Below, one piece after another: positions 7,269 to 15,466 of a stretch of DNA of 35,161 nucleotides. The notes beneath the pieces are model-generated. The model searched no databases, was not told the DNA's origin, and saw nothing but the letters and a program-made list of their open reading frames with translations. The translations under genes were made by a program, and so were the position numbers. The stretch comes from a bacterium (lineage in GTDB: Bacteria; Patescibacteriota; Minisyncoccia; Phycocordibacterales; UBA10002). Location of the stretch: NCBI GenBank assembly GCA_030649775.1, contig JAUSFR010000013.1, positions 1-35,161 of the forward strand, given 5' to 3'. Numbering within the stretch: position 1 is the stretch's first letter; every line of letters starts with the position of its first letter.

Positions 7269-8351
7269 ATGACCAACGTCTATATAGAACAACAAGGACT
7301 TCCCGAACTTACTCCCTCACTCGTTTTCTGGCCAAACTATCGGTTTCCGATAAAGGAGAGCAGGCTGTTTCTGCGTGACATTATGGCACAGTACTCGGAG
7401 CCGTTTTTCAATCTGGTTGACCGAAAGGAGGAGGCCGACTTTTTTGCCGTTCCGTTTGAGTATTTTGACGTCGTAGACGGATTTGGTTCATATCTTGCGC
7501 GTGTGTATGCTTCCGCGAAAGAGGCAGGGAAAAAAGTGTTGCTTTTTGACTATACCGACTATGTGGACCGCGTTCCCACTCTTCCCAAGCATGCCGTACT
7601 CTTTCGCGTTTCCGCCTACCGGCACCACAAAAAAGAGAACGAGTTCGTGATGCCGTATTTTGTGCAGGACTTTGGTTCGCTTCCGTTTTCCACGAAGTCG
7701 CCGGAGCCGGTCATCGGTTTTTGCGGACTTTCGGGGTACGGGCGCTTCCCTCAGTCGATCAAAGCGGAAGTTAAATGGTACATGACCGCCGTCACACTGT
7801 TTCTTCAGGGCGACCGTTTGCGAGCGGTGCACCGCAAGGGAATCTACTGGAGAAAGCAGAGCCTTTCCGTGTTACGGCAAACGGCGGGCATTAAACCCGC
7901 GTTTGTGGAACGTCATGCCTACTCGCTCCACCGCGACAGTGTGGAGGGAACTCCCGAGAGGATACGCGCCGAGTACACGGAGAACCTGCGTGCCTCGCAT
8001 CTCGCGCTTGTGGTTCGCGGGGACGCCAATGCCTCGCAACGTTTCTATGAGGCTCTGTCTGCGGGGCGTATCCCACTCTTCCTTGATACCAATTGTGTCC
8101 TCCCGCTTGAAGAGCTCGTTCCCTACGATAGCGGTATGCTACGCGTGCCGTGGACGGGGCTACGTACCCTCGGAGAGGTTGCGTCAAAGCGGTATACTAT
8201 GCTTACCGATACGGCCTTTATGGAAATGGAGCGGTCGGCGCGAAGGATTTTTCAGGGTTATCTCAAACTGGACCGTTACTTCGCTATCGTGTTTGATAAG
8301 GTGCATTCGCCGTATAGGAACGTGCTCTACGGCGCGACACATCATGAGTAA
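7269..8351 (+). CDS. Exostosin-like (GT47-type) glycosyltransferase
   Basis: A 360-residue protein with no membrane segment. The C-terminal part reads LALVVRGDANASQRFYEALSAGRIPLFLDTNCVLPLEEL. This matches the exostosin-family hallmark, in which an RGD-like loop is followed by S-x-RFYEAL-x-AG-x-IPV. The N-terminal part (EADFFAVPFEYFDVVDGF) also fits the exostosin layout of an acceptor-side domain. GT47 enzymes are inverting and use UDP-sugars such as UDP-GlcA, UDP-Gal or UDP-Xyl, so UDP-GlcA from the ugd gene in the same series is a candidate donor. The gene overlaps the next one by 8 bp. Family confidence is moderate; the substrate is speculative. Confidence 0.68.
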   Translation: MTNVYIEQQGLPELTPSLVFWPNYRFPIKESRLFLRDIMAQYSEPFFNLVDRKEEADFFAVPFEYFDVVDGFGSYLARVYASAKEAGKKVLLFDYTDYVDRVPTLPKHAVLFRVSAYRHHKKENEFVMPYFVQDFGSLPFSTKSPEPVIGFCGLSGYGRFPQSIKAEVKWYMTAVTLFLQGDRLRAVHRKGIYWRKQSLSVLRQTAGIKPAFVERHAYSLHRDSVEGTPERIRAEYTENLRASHLALVVRGDANASQRFYEALSAGRIPLFLDTNCVLPLEELVPYDSGMLRVPWTGLRTLGEVASKRYTMLTDTAFMEMERSARRIFQGYLKLDRYFAIVFDKVHSPYRNVLYGATHHE

Positions 8352-9210
8352 TGCTTCACCAAAGAAAAAAGTGCTCATCACGGGAGCAATGGGTTTTACA
8401 GGGAGACACCTTGCCTCGCTTCTTTCCCGTGACCAAACACTCGTGCTTACGCTTTCGGGTCTTTCGCCAGAGGCCAACCTCTTAAACTTTTCTGAATGCG
8501 ACTTCTTAAATCCATCTTCGGTCAAAGGTCTTATCACGGAAAGTCAGCCGGACCAGATTTACCACCTTATCGGGAGCTATACGAACGAGTATGAAAGAGA
8601 TTACGCGTCAAATGTGCTCTCCACCAAACATTTGCTTGACGCGGTGCGCGAGGCAGGCACAAACAGCCGTGTGCTTCTTGTGGGAAGTTCCGCGGAGTAC
8701 GGGTTTCCCGATGACCCCACTCTTCCCGTGAGGGAGATACACCCCCTTCGCCCTGTGTCCGTCTATGGCCTCGTGAAGGTGTATCAGCATACTCTCGCGG
8801 GTACCTATAGTCGGCTCTACAATATGGATATCGTGGAAGTTCGGCCCTTCAATCTCAAAGGAAAGGGTATCTCCTCGCTTCTCTTTGTCGGAAAGATGGA
8901 GGAGGAGATACGGAGATACAAAAACGGAGAGATACAAAGCATCGTTACGGGCGATTTGTCGGTAGAGCGCGACTATATTGATATTGACGAGGCAATCAAG
9001 TACTATCGGAGGGTTCAAGAGGCAGGGAAAACGGGGGAGGTCTATAACGTGGGGAGCGGTAAGGCTTCCTCACTACGGGACGTCCTTTCGGAGATGCTCA
9101 AAGTGGAGGGTCTTACGATGGATATCGTGAAAGAAGGGAAGCACGCGGTACCCGGCAAAATGGTCGTCCCCAAGCTTTTTGCGGATATCACGAGCCTAAA
9201 AAAATTGTAA
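8344..9210 (+). CDS. Extended SDR, GDP-4-keto-6-deoxymannose reductase-like
   Basis: A 288-residue NAD(P)-dependent short-chain dehydrogenase/reductase. The dinucleotide motif is TGAMGFTGRHL near the N-terminus; the catalytic pair is Y and K in SVYGLVKVYQ, preceded by LVGSSAEYG. The overall look (NLLNFSECDFLN, IYHLIGSYTNEY) resembles GDP-mannose 4,6-dehydratases and the reductases that make GDP-rhamnose-type sugars. The real start is this ATG, which overlaps the exostosin-like gene by 8 bp; the longer open frame upstream is only a shadow of that gene. No GDP-mannose dehydratase partner was identified with certainty in the window. The exact reaction is uncertain. Confidence 0.75.
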   Translation: MSNASPKKKVLITGAMGFTGRHLASLLSRDQTLVLTLSGLSPEANLLNFSECDFLNPSSVKGLITESQPDQIYHLIGSYTNEYERDYASNVLSTKHLLDAVREAGTNSRVLLVGSSAEYGFPDDPTLPVREIHPLRPVSVYGLVKVYQHTLAGTYSRLYNMDIVEVRPFNLKGKGISSLLFVGKMEEEIRRYKNGEIQSIVTGDLSVERDYIDIDEAIKYYRRVQEAGKTGEVYNVGSGKASSLRDVLSEMLKVEGLTMDIVKEGKHAVPGKMVVPKLFADITSLKKL

Positions 9211-9224
9211 ATCAGGTAATTGGT

Positions 9225-10157
9225 ATGCGAACACTCACCATCATCGCTCCGGTCTATAACGAGGAGGAGGTCATCGCGGATTTTTACCGCGAGCTCAAAG
9301 TGGAACTCGGCAAGCTTTCGGGCTACAGTGCGAGTATGCTTTTTGTGGTTGGACGGGGGAGCGACCGCACGCTTCCGATTTTAAAAGAGCTCGCCTCAAA
9401 AGACAAGAGTCTTCGGGTACTCTGGCTCTCGTCACGGTTCGGACATCAGATGCAACTTCTCGCGGGTATTGACCATGCGGAGAGTGATGTTCTCATTATG
9501 ATGGACTCCGATTTACAGCATCCGCCGAGCGTTATTCCGAAGCTCCTCGCCGAGTTTGAGAAAGGGAGTGATGTGGTTTACACCATTCGCGAAAAAACCG
9601 CCGACCAGAGTTTTTACCGCAAGTGGAGTTCGGATATTTTCTACTGGTTTTTGAACCGCATATCGGATGTGCGCATTAGTGGTAATGCCGCCGATTTCAG
9701 ACTTATCTCCCGCAAGGTCGCGAAGGTACTTCAACAGGAGATTCGCGAGCGCAACTTATTTTTGAGGGGTATTATTCCCTGGCTGGGCTTTAATCAGGTG
9801 GGCGTCCACTTTGTCGCAAACCCCCGAAAGGCGGGGAAGAGCAAATATTCGCTCTCACACCTTATTACGTTCGGACTCGCTGGTGTGGTGTCCTTCAGCC
9901 GAAAACCTCTTCGGGTGGCGATTGTCGTGGGGCTTGTGGTCGCTACGTTAGGTTTCCTGTATGCACTCTTTGTCACCGTGCAGTCGTTTATGAGTAAGAG
10001 CCTCCCTGAAGGATGGGCGACCGTTATCGTGCTCCTCTCCGTCTTCGGAGGGTTACAACTCGTGTTTCTCGGCGTGCTCGGTGAATACATTGGTGCGATT
10101 TTTGACGAGGTAAAAAAACGACCGCATTATATCGTGGATGAGAAGATTAATTTCTAA
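9225..10157 (+). CDS. GtrB/ArnC-like polyprenyl-phosphate glycosyltransferase (GT2) with altered DDGS motif
   Basis: A 310-residue GT2 enzyme with two C-terminal membrane helices (about residues 228-248 and 262-285). This layout is typical of enzymes that load one sugar onto undecaprenyl phosphate at the inner face. It keeps IIAPVYNEEE, the DxD motif at D94-S95-D96 (MMDSDLQHPP) and the GNAADFRL region. The first nucleotide-binding motif, normally FVDDGS, reads F40-VVGRGSDRT: both Asp residues are missing while the flanking residues are normal. The enzyme may be altered, inactive, or affected by paired small indels or sequencing error. It pairs in context with the GtrA-like gene. Confidence 0.85.
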   Translation: MRTLTIIAPVYNEEEVIADFYRELKVELGKLSGYSASMLFVVGRGSDRTLPILKELASKDKSLRVLWLSSRFGHQMQLLAGIDHAESDVLIMMDSDLQHPPSVIPKLLAEFEKGSDVVYTIREKTADQSFYRKWSSDIFYWFLNRISDVRISGNAADFRLISRKVAKVLQQEIRERNLFLRGIIPWLGFNQVGVHFVANPRKAGKSKYSLSHLITFGLAGVVSFSRKPLRVAIVVGLVVATLGFLYALFVTVQSFMSKSLPEGWATVIVLLSVFGGLQLVFLGVLGEYIGAIFDEVKKRPHYIVDEKINF

Positions 10158-10219
10158 TTTCCCCGCCTGCGCTGAAGCAATTTCCGAGGCCAGGTACTAT
10201 AGCTACTTTCAGAAAGAAC

Positions 10220-10334
10220 CAAAGCACAATGTCCAAAAAACCAAACAAAGCACAATGTTTCAAAAAATCAAACGAGCACGGTTTGTGTTTTTGAGATTTG
10301 TGTAGTTTGTTTGGTCTTTGTGTACTGTGTTTTG
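10220..10334 (+). repeat. A/C-rich inverted repeat ahead of a start codon, copy 1
   Basis: The left arm holds two tandem units starting CAAAGCACAATGT (10220-10245 and 10246-10272). The right arm (10281-10334) is the imperfect complement and ends TGTGTTTTG. Its T/G-rich arm lies 27 bp before the ATG at 10361. Related sequence occurs at 25218-25339 and 28667-28722. The rest of the 10158-10360 gap shows a C/G-rich remnant (CCCCGCCTGCGCTGAAGC) at about 10160 and no gene. Confidence 0.75.
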
Positions 10335-10360
10335 TAAAGTTTAAAATAGGTAATTGCATT

Positions 10361-11887
10361 ATGTCAGCAAATCTCACAAAAATCATACGCACGCACTCCT
10401 CTTTCTGGTTTTTGTTTGCCGTGCTTTTATTCGTGAATATCTATTCGCTTTCCACGCTCACGACCAAACCCGCCTACTGGTATGACGAGGCGATTAACGT
10501 GGAGCTCGCGCGTAATTTCAGCGACTTCGGAAAGCTTGACCTCGTTGTCGCACCCAATACGTTTTCGGAGCAGGGTGCAACCGTGGGTTCCACTGGGTTT
10601 CCGGTGACCGTGCCTCTCGCCGGATTTTTTAAACTCTTTGGATTCGGCCTTACCGAAGCGCGTGCCTATATGCTCATCTGGATGAGTGCGCTTATCATCG
10701 TCTTCTTTTTTATCGCGCGAGAACTGTGGGGTCCGTTTGCCTCGTATGGTGGTACGCTCCTCCTCGCCACGTTCGCGCCGTTCTACGGCAACGGGCGGAG
10801 CGTGATGGGGGAGATACCCGGGTTTCTCTTTTTTCTGTGCGCCTATTATCTCTTTGAACGGAAAAAGTGGCTCTGGGCGGGATTTCTCCTCGGCCTCGCG
10901 GTTGTGTCCAAACCTTCCGTCTATCTTTTTCTCATTCCCGCCTTCGCGCTGGTCGTACTGCTTCAAAGTGACCTCTGGAAAAGGAAACTAGTGAATCTCA
11001 TTGCCGTGGGCTTTGGCGCGGTGCTTGCACTTGTGCCTTGGTTCGCGATTTACGCGAGTGAAGTGTCGCGGGGAGGGCTTGCCCAAAATATCCTCAATCA
11101 TTTCAAAAATCCGTACGCAGAGGCGGGAGTGAGCGCGCTTACCAATATCCACACCAATCTGCCTACACTCCTTACCTCCACAACCCTCCTCTATATGTGG
11201 GTACTGCTTTTCGGTGTCATCATTGCACTGTGTATAGAGCGAGGATTACTACGAGAGCATAAAAATATCCTTATTCTTTCGCTGGTGTATATTCCTCTTT
11301 CACTTGTCCAATATTTGAAGAGCTTCGGGTACCTGCGGTATCTCATCGCCACCGAGTTTTTGATATTCCTGTTGTTTCTTCTTGCGCTTCCGGCACTCGC
11401 GCGGTTTGCCGCGAATCTTTTCGGTCTTCCCCGCCTGCCTGCGCAGGCAGGCGAAAGCGGGGACCCAGCAGGGGATGTAAAAAGAAAGAACTGGATTCCC
11501 GTTTTCACGGGAATGACTGTGGCCATTTTGGTGCTGATGCAGACCGTACACCTATTCGCGTTCTCCGACCTCTACGCTTCCGAAAAAACGCAAAAAACAA
11601 TTCTCTATCTGTATACGAACTATCCGACGGGCACTATCGGAGTCGTTAATGTACCCCAAATCGCAAGCTTCATTCCCTCATTCCAAAAATATCAATCTCT
11701 TTCCACCTATGGACTGTGGAACTTCGGCCCACGTATTCTGTATTTGTCCGGAGATAAATTGCCGAGCACGCTTGTGACCGAGTCGGGAGAGACGGGTTTT
11801 TCCGCGGAAGAAAAAGAGATTCTGAACGCGCGGTATACGCGCGACAGCGCATTCACCGAAGGCTTCTCCATCTATACGAGAAAATAG
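10361..11887 (+). CDS. GT-C membrane glycosyltransferase (GT39/ArnT-like)
   Basis: A 508-residue multi-pass membrane protein with about ten hydrophobic segments. The first outer loop carries WYDEAINVELARN with D42-E43, the acidic pair typical of polyprenyl-phosphate-sugar-dependent GT39/GT83 enzymes; TGFPVTVPL lies in the same loop. It should move a sugar from a lipid-phosphate carrier to a glycan or protein outside the membrane. A segment of about 31 residues (NLFGLPRLPAQAGESGD...WIPVFTGMT) between two helices is encoded by palindromic repeats and looks inserted. The earlier in-frame ATG at 10298 lies in the upstream repeat and is not used here. Specificity is unknown. Confidence 0.82.
   Translation: MSANLTKIIRTHSSFWFLFAVLLFVNIYSLSTLTTKPAYWYDEAINVELARNFSDFGKLDLVVAPNTFSEQGATVGSTGFPVTVPLAGFFKLFGFGLTEARAYMLIWMSALIIVFFFIARELWGPFASYGGTLLLATFAPFYGNGRSVMGEIPGFLFFLCAYYLFERKKWLWAGFLLGLAVVSKPSVYLFLIPAFALVVLLQSDLWKRKLVNLIAVGFGAVLALVPWFAIYASEVSRGGLAQNILNHFKNPYAEAGVSALTNIHTNLPTLLTSTTLLYMWVLLFGVIIALCIERGLLREHKNILILSLVYIPLSLVQYLKSFGYLRYLIATEFLIFLLFLLALPALARFAANLFGLPRLPAQAGESGDPAGDVKRKNWIPVFTGMTVAILVLMQTVHLFAFSDLYASEKTQKTILYLYTNYPTGTIGVVNVPQIASFIPSFQKYQSLSTYGLWNFGPRILYLSGDKLPSTLVTESGETGFSAEEKEILNARYTRDSAFTEGFSIYTRK
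11429..11514 (+). repeat. Palindromic repeat pair inserted in frame in the GT-C gene
   Basis: The first element has CCCCGC and GCGGGG around the perfect palindrome GCCTGCCTGCGCAGGCAGGC (11433-11452). The second, ATTCCCG (11495-11501) with CGGGAAT (11508-11514), sits in CTGGATTCCCG...GGGAATGAC, a widespread bacterial repeat type. The reading frame stays open through both. Confidence 0.88.
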
Positions 11888-11914
11888 GTGAATAAGAAAA
11901 AAGCGAACACCCGT

Positions 11915-13339
11915 TTAAGGTTGCGGGATTTCCTCCACATTTGTTACCGGCGCAAGCTCGCTTTCTTTTGACGCGGTGGAAAAATTAGCGTTTCGCCGAG
12001 TGCCATATTTTTCCGTGAGGCCGTGTATTCCATACACGGCGAAGACAAGAATGAATGCATTTACGGGAAACCGGAACCGCGCGTTCACCGAAAGGCCGAC
12101 CGCGACCGTGGTGAGGACGAAGTAGGCGATGATAAGCAGTACAAAAATTCCCTTCGCTCGCTCTTGTGGTGCCTTGAGATAGCGCAGAGTACCTATGATG
12201 AAGCACAGGGCGATACCAATCCAGAGGAGTCTACCGAGGATAACAAAAAGCAGGGGACTCAAGAGAAGCGGACGTAGGCGGGCGAGTGTTTCTAGTGGAG
12301 ACGAGAAAAACAGAGAGAACGCAGGGCGTTCAAGTCGGAGTGTTGGCTCGGCTCCCACTCGGTAGAGAATATCAAGGTATCCGTCGTGCGTGAAAAAAGT
12401 GAGTAGAGTGACCCCCGATGATTTCAGAGCCCCTACGGGGTGGAGCTTCAAAAGTTCTACCGCGCGCTGTTTATAGTAGGGGGCGTTCGTAAGGTTAATA
12501 TCTTCAAAGTTCGCGAGCTGTCCTTCTCCTGCGTAGAACTCCCGTTTCGCTTCCTCAAAACCTTGGTGCTTTTCAAACGCGATAGCCGAGGGAAGGAGGT
12601 ATCCAAACGGAACGCTCGCGTACTGCGCCGAGAGCGCGGGGTTGTGGAACAGGATGAAATTGCGGAGCATCCACGGTGAGAGGACGGCAAAAAAGATAAC
12701 GAGGAAGAGAGCGCTGTGGCGCAGTGCTCGCGCACGCTCCCTCCAGAGGAGATAGCAGATGGTTACAATAATCAGGAGCGGAAGGTACTGTGTCGTGGGT
12801 CGTGCGAGGGTCGCGAGCGCGAGAAGGAGCGACGAGCCGGCAAGGACGGAAGCACGTTTATTTTTCCAGTAGTCCAAAAAGAATGCCATGCTTCCGAGAA
12901 ACAAAACCGTAAAGAGCGTTTCGTTGCGTATCGTCGTCGTGAGCTCCACGGAAAACGGTTCAATCGCAAGAACAACCGCGACGGCAAGCGCGACCCATCT
13001 TTGCGGGATAAGTTCGCGCGCGATTTTGTAACCCAAAAGCGGAATAAGGCTACCGAGAATAATCTGCGCTATAAGCACCGCACCGTAACTTTTGAACACA
13101 TAGACCAGTCCCGCCATAAGGAGCGGGTAGAGGATGGTCCGTATGGAATCAGGGACAAACGGGGGAGCAAGGTCGCGCGAAAACCCGTTACCGTGAAGCA
13201 GATTTTCCGTGAGCTGGTAGTATCCGTCAAACGCGGGAAAGGCCGTCGTAAACGAGCCGGACTCCGTGAGCGCGACGAAGAAAAAGAGCGTTCGCGTGAA
13301 AAGAGCGAGGAAAAAAATCAGCCACAGCGTTCGAAACAT
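11915..13339 (-). CDS. GT-C membrane glycosyltransferase (GT39/ArnT-like)
   Basis: A 474-residue multi-pass protein with about ten hydrophobic segments. The first outer loop shows FPAFDGYYQLTENLLHGNGFS with D38, as in GT39-like enzymes; ALATLARPTTQYLPLLI follows mid-protein. The C-terminal tail (about 35 residues) is cytoplasmic or periplasmic and rich in polar residues. It is the only minus-strand gene between 264 and 18119, converging on the GT-C gene before it (27 bp apart) and diverging from the GT2 gene after it (42 bp apart). A long plus-strand open frame across it is an antisense shadow. It probably uses a polyprenyl-phosphate sugar; the acceptor is unknown. Confidence 0.8.
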   Translation of the reverse strand: MFRTLWLIFFLALFTRTLFFFVALTESGSFTTAFPAFDGYYQLTENLLHGNGFSRDLAPPFVPDSIRTILYPLLMAGLVYVFKSYGAVLIAQIILGSLIPLLGYKIARELIPQRWVALAVAVVLAIEPFSVELTTTIRNETLFTVLFLGSMAFFLDYWKNKRASVLAGSSLLLALATLARPTTQYLPLLIIVTICYLLWRERARALRHSALFLVIFFAVLSPWMLRNFILFHNPALSAQYASVPFGYLLPSAIAFEKHQGFEEAKREFYAGEGQLANFEDINLTNAPYYKQRAVELLKLHPVGALKSSGVTLLTFFTHDGYLDILYRVGAEPTLRLERPAFSLFFSSPLETLARLRPLLLSPLLFVILGRLLWIGIALCFIIGTLRYLKAPQERAKGIFVLLIIAYFVLTTVAVGLSVNARFRFPVNAFILVFAVYGIHGLTEKYGTRRNANFSTASKESELAPVTNVEEIPQP

Positions 13340-13344
13340 AGTTG

Positions 13345-13374
13345 TTTTACTTTAACTCCGAGACCATTTATAAT
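13345..13374 (+). promoter_or_regulatory. Promoter with perfect TATAAT and leaderless geometry
   Basis: TATAAT (13369-13374) lies 7 nt before the ATG at 13382. A weak -35, TTTTAC (13345-13350), is 18 bp upstream. It shares the 42-bp divergent gap with the start of the minus-strand GT-C gene. Confidence 0.65.
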
Positions 13375-13381
13375 CACCCCC

Positions 13382-14140
13382 ATGTCACTCCTAAGCGAGA
13401 AGCCGAACATCATAGGAATGATTCCGGCGTATAACTGTGCCCATCTTCTTTTGCGCGCCTTTGAGCAAGTCCCCAAACAATATTTTGATGATATCATCAT
13501 CGTTGACGACGGGTCAACCGACGACACACTCGCAGTCGCGAAAACCTTGGGTGCTAAAGTCTTTACGCATCCGCATTCAGGATATGGCGGGAACATTAAG
13601 TATGCCATCAAAAAAGCGATTGAACTCGGCGCGGACTATATGATTGAAATTCATGGGGACGGACAGTATGACCCCGAAAATATCCCCACGGCCATAGAGA
13701 AAATAAAAAACGAGCAACCCGATTTTCTGCTCGGTTCGCGCTTCACGAGTATCCTCGGGCCACTTCGGGACAAGATGCCACTTCCGCGGTATCTTGCGAA
13801 TCTCGGCATGAGCCTCATTGACCGCGCGGTGCTCCGTCTCCCGCTCACGGAGTTTCATCAGGGATTTCGCGTGTACAGCAGGCGTCTCATTGAACGCGTC
13901 GGACTTCAAGATACGAGTGACGACCATTTGTTCAGTTTTCAGATTATCGCCAAGGCCGCGTTTTTTAAAATGAAAGTAATGGAAATTCCGGTGCGGTGCG
14001 ACTATTCGGGAGAGCACACTTCCATCAGTCTCACGCGCTCATTCGTGTACGCTACGCATACGTTTGGTGTGCTCGGGCTTTACCTCTTTGCAAAACTCGG
14101 CTTCAAAACGCGTTTGTTCAAAGATGAAGGTGTCCACTAA
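13382..14140 (+). CDS. Glycosyltransferase family 2 (DPM1-like), soluble
   Basis: A 252-residue GT2 enzyme with an intact nucleotide-binding site: IPAYN, IIVDDGSTDDT (D42, D43), then EIHGDGQYDPE with D93 in the metal-binding position. The acceptor region reads FHQGFRVYSRR and EIPVRCDYSGEHTSI. No C-terminal membrane helices are visible, so it resembles the soluble polyprenyl-phosphate mannose/glucose synthase type. The ATG follows a TATAAT box by 7 nt. The longer open frame upstream is antisense to the GT-C gene. It starts a plus-strand series with the C-methyltransferase 6 bp later. Confidence 0.88.
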   Translation: MSLLSEKPNIIGMIPAYNCAHLLLRAFEQVPKQYFDDIIIVDDGSTDDTLAVAKTLGAKVFTHPHSGYGGNIKYAIKKAIELGADYMIEIHGDGQYDPENIPTAIEKIKNEQPDFLLGSRFTSILGPLRDKMPLPRYLANLGMSLIDRAVLRLPLTEFHQGFRVYSRRLIERVGLQDTSDDHLFSFQIIAKAAFFKMKVMEIPVRCDYSGEHTSISLTRSFVYATHTFGVLGLYLFAKLGFKTRLFKDEGVH

Positions 14141-14146
14141 TTCTCT

Positions 14147-15394
14147 ATGTCAAAACTTTTAACACAAAAAAAGGCGTGTCGGATTTGTCGCGGTAAGGAG
14201 GTGGGGAAGGTTCTTTCCTTCGGCCCGACTCCGCTCGCGAACGCGTTCCTTACCGAGGGCGAACTGCGTGACGCCGAATCCTATTTTCCGCTTGACGTCT
14301 ATCTCTGCAAAAATTGCGGGCTCCTGCAACTTATGGATGTCGTCGCCCCCGAGGTGCTCTTCAAGGACTATGTGTATGTTTCGTCCACGTCTCCGGTATT
14401 CGTGGAGCACTTCAACCGATTTGCGGAGACGATGTGCGACCGCTTTTCTCTCGGGAAACATTCACTCGCGATTGACATCGGTTCAAATGACGGGATATTG
14501 CTTTTGCCGTTCGTGCGAAAAGGCGTGCGGGTTTTGGGGATTGAACCGGACAAAGCCATTGGCGCTGTCGCCAAGAAGGCCGGAGTAGAAACGGTAAGCG
14601 CATTCTTTAGCTCCGCACTCGCGAAAAAGATAGTAAAAGAATACGGGAAGGCCGACCTCATCACCGCTACCAATGTCTTCGCCCACATAGACGATATCCA
14701 CGAGGTAGCCAAAGGAGTCAAACTGCTTCTCAAAGTGGATGGTGTATTCATCATTGAAGTGCCGTACCTCGTTGATTTTCTGGAGCAGAATCTTTTTGAC
14801 ACGGTGTACCACGAGCACCTGTCGTATTTCAGCGTGACGGCACTTAACGCATTCTTTGAACGGGCGGGGATGCGCCTTACTCACGTAGAGCGGGTGGAAA
14901 CGCACGGAGGGTCACTCCGCGTTTTCGCGACGAGGAAGGATTCCTCACGCCGTAGCTCACCCGCCGTGAAATCGTTTATGCAGGCGGAGAAGAAAATGGA
15001 GCTTGGCGTAGAGAGCACCTACGCTACCTATGGGCTTCGCATTCAGGAAAACCGTGCGAAACTTATCTCACTTCTTTCGGGTTTAAAGCAGGAAGGGAAG
15101 ACGATTGCGGGGTATGGTGCTCCGGCAAAAGGGAACACACTGCTCAACTTCTTCTCTATCGGCAGTGACCTTCTAAGCTATATCGTTGATGACAGTCCCC
15201 ACAAGCAAGGGCGGTATACGCCGGGGAAACGAATACCCGTCGTGTCTCGCGACAAACTTATCACGCACCCTCCGGATTACCTCCTCATTATCGCGTGGAA
15301 TTTTGCCCCATCCATTATGGCGAAGAACGAAGAGTTTAGACGGCGGGGAGGGAAGTTTATCATTCCGGTTCCAACCCCTCGTATTATAAAATAA
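14147..15394 (+). CDS. Sugar C-methyltransferase with zinc-binding N-terminus
   Basis: A 415-residue SAM-dependent methyltransferase with three parts. The N-terminal zinc-binding part has CRIC (C11, C14) and CKNC (C54, C57). The central SAM-binding domain has D110-IGSNDG. The C-terminal part contains AGYGAPAKGNTLLNFF and YIVDDSPHKQGRYTPG. This is the layout of NDP-hexose C-3 methyltransferases (TylC3/NovU type), which methylate 4-keto-deoxysugars to make branched sugars. HEHLSYFS and ETHGGSLRVF are also family hallmarks. A 4-keto-deoxysugar substrate would come from SDR enzymes; no dedicated dehydratase was identified. It sits between the GT2 and UXS-like genes. Confidence 0.9.
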   Translation: MSKLLTQKKACRICRGKEVGKVLSFGPTPLANAFLTEGELRDAESYFPLDVYLCKNCGLLQLMDVVAPEVLFKDYVYVSSTSPVFVEHFNRFAETMCDRFSLGKHSLAIDIGSNDGILLLPFVRKGVRVLGIEPDKAIGAVAKKAGVETVSAFFSSALAKKIVKEYGKADLITATNVFAHIDDIHEVAKGVKLLLKVDGVFIIEVPYLVDFLEQNLFDTVYHEHLSYFSVTALNAFFERAGMRLTHVERVETHGGSLRVFATRKDSSRRSSPAVKSFMQAEKKMELGVESTYATYGLRIQENRAKLISLLSGLKQEGKTIAGYGAPAKGNTLLNFFSIGSDLLSYIVDDSPHKQGRYTPGKRIPVVSRDKLITHPPDYLLIIAWNFAPSIMAKNEEFRRRGGKFIIPVPTPRIIK

Positions 15395-15429
15395 GCACGC
15401 ACTACCGCGTATAAGAAAGTAAAGTAGAT

Positions 15430-15457
15430 TTGGTTATTGTTTCTTGGTTATTGATTA
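15430..15457 (+). repeat. Heptamer tract of four TTGGTTA-type units in a promoter region
   Basis: Units TTGGTTA, TTGTTTC, TTGGTTA and TTGATTA span 28 bp and end 9 nt before the ATG at 15467. The 10-bp word TTGGTTATTG occurs twice at a 14-bp pitch. This is the only intergenic member of the four-unit heptamer set. Confidence 0.75.
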
Positions 15458-15466
15458 TTTACCTCT

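Noticed and set aside
7903..8343. Upstream extension of the SDR gene at 8344
   Set aside because: It runs out of frame through the exostosin-like gene and gives Arg/Cys-rich nonsense. The Rossmann motif sits right after the ATG at 8344.
10298..10360. Earlier start for the GT-C gene
   Set aside because: The extra 21 residues are encoded by the inverted-repeat arm and have no family match.
12716..13381. Long plus-strand open frame joined in frame to the GT2 gene at 13382
   Set aside because: It lies antisense to a clear multi-pass GT-C protein, is extremely rich in Arg and Lys, and the GT2 family start fits the ATG at 13382 behind a TATAAT box.
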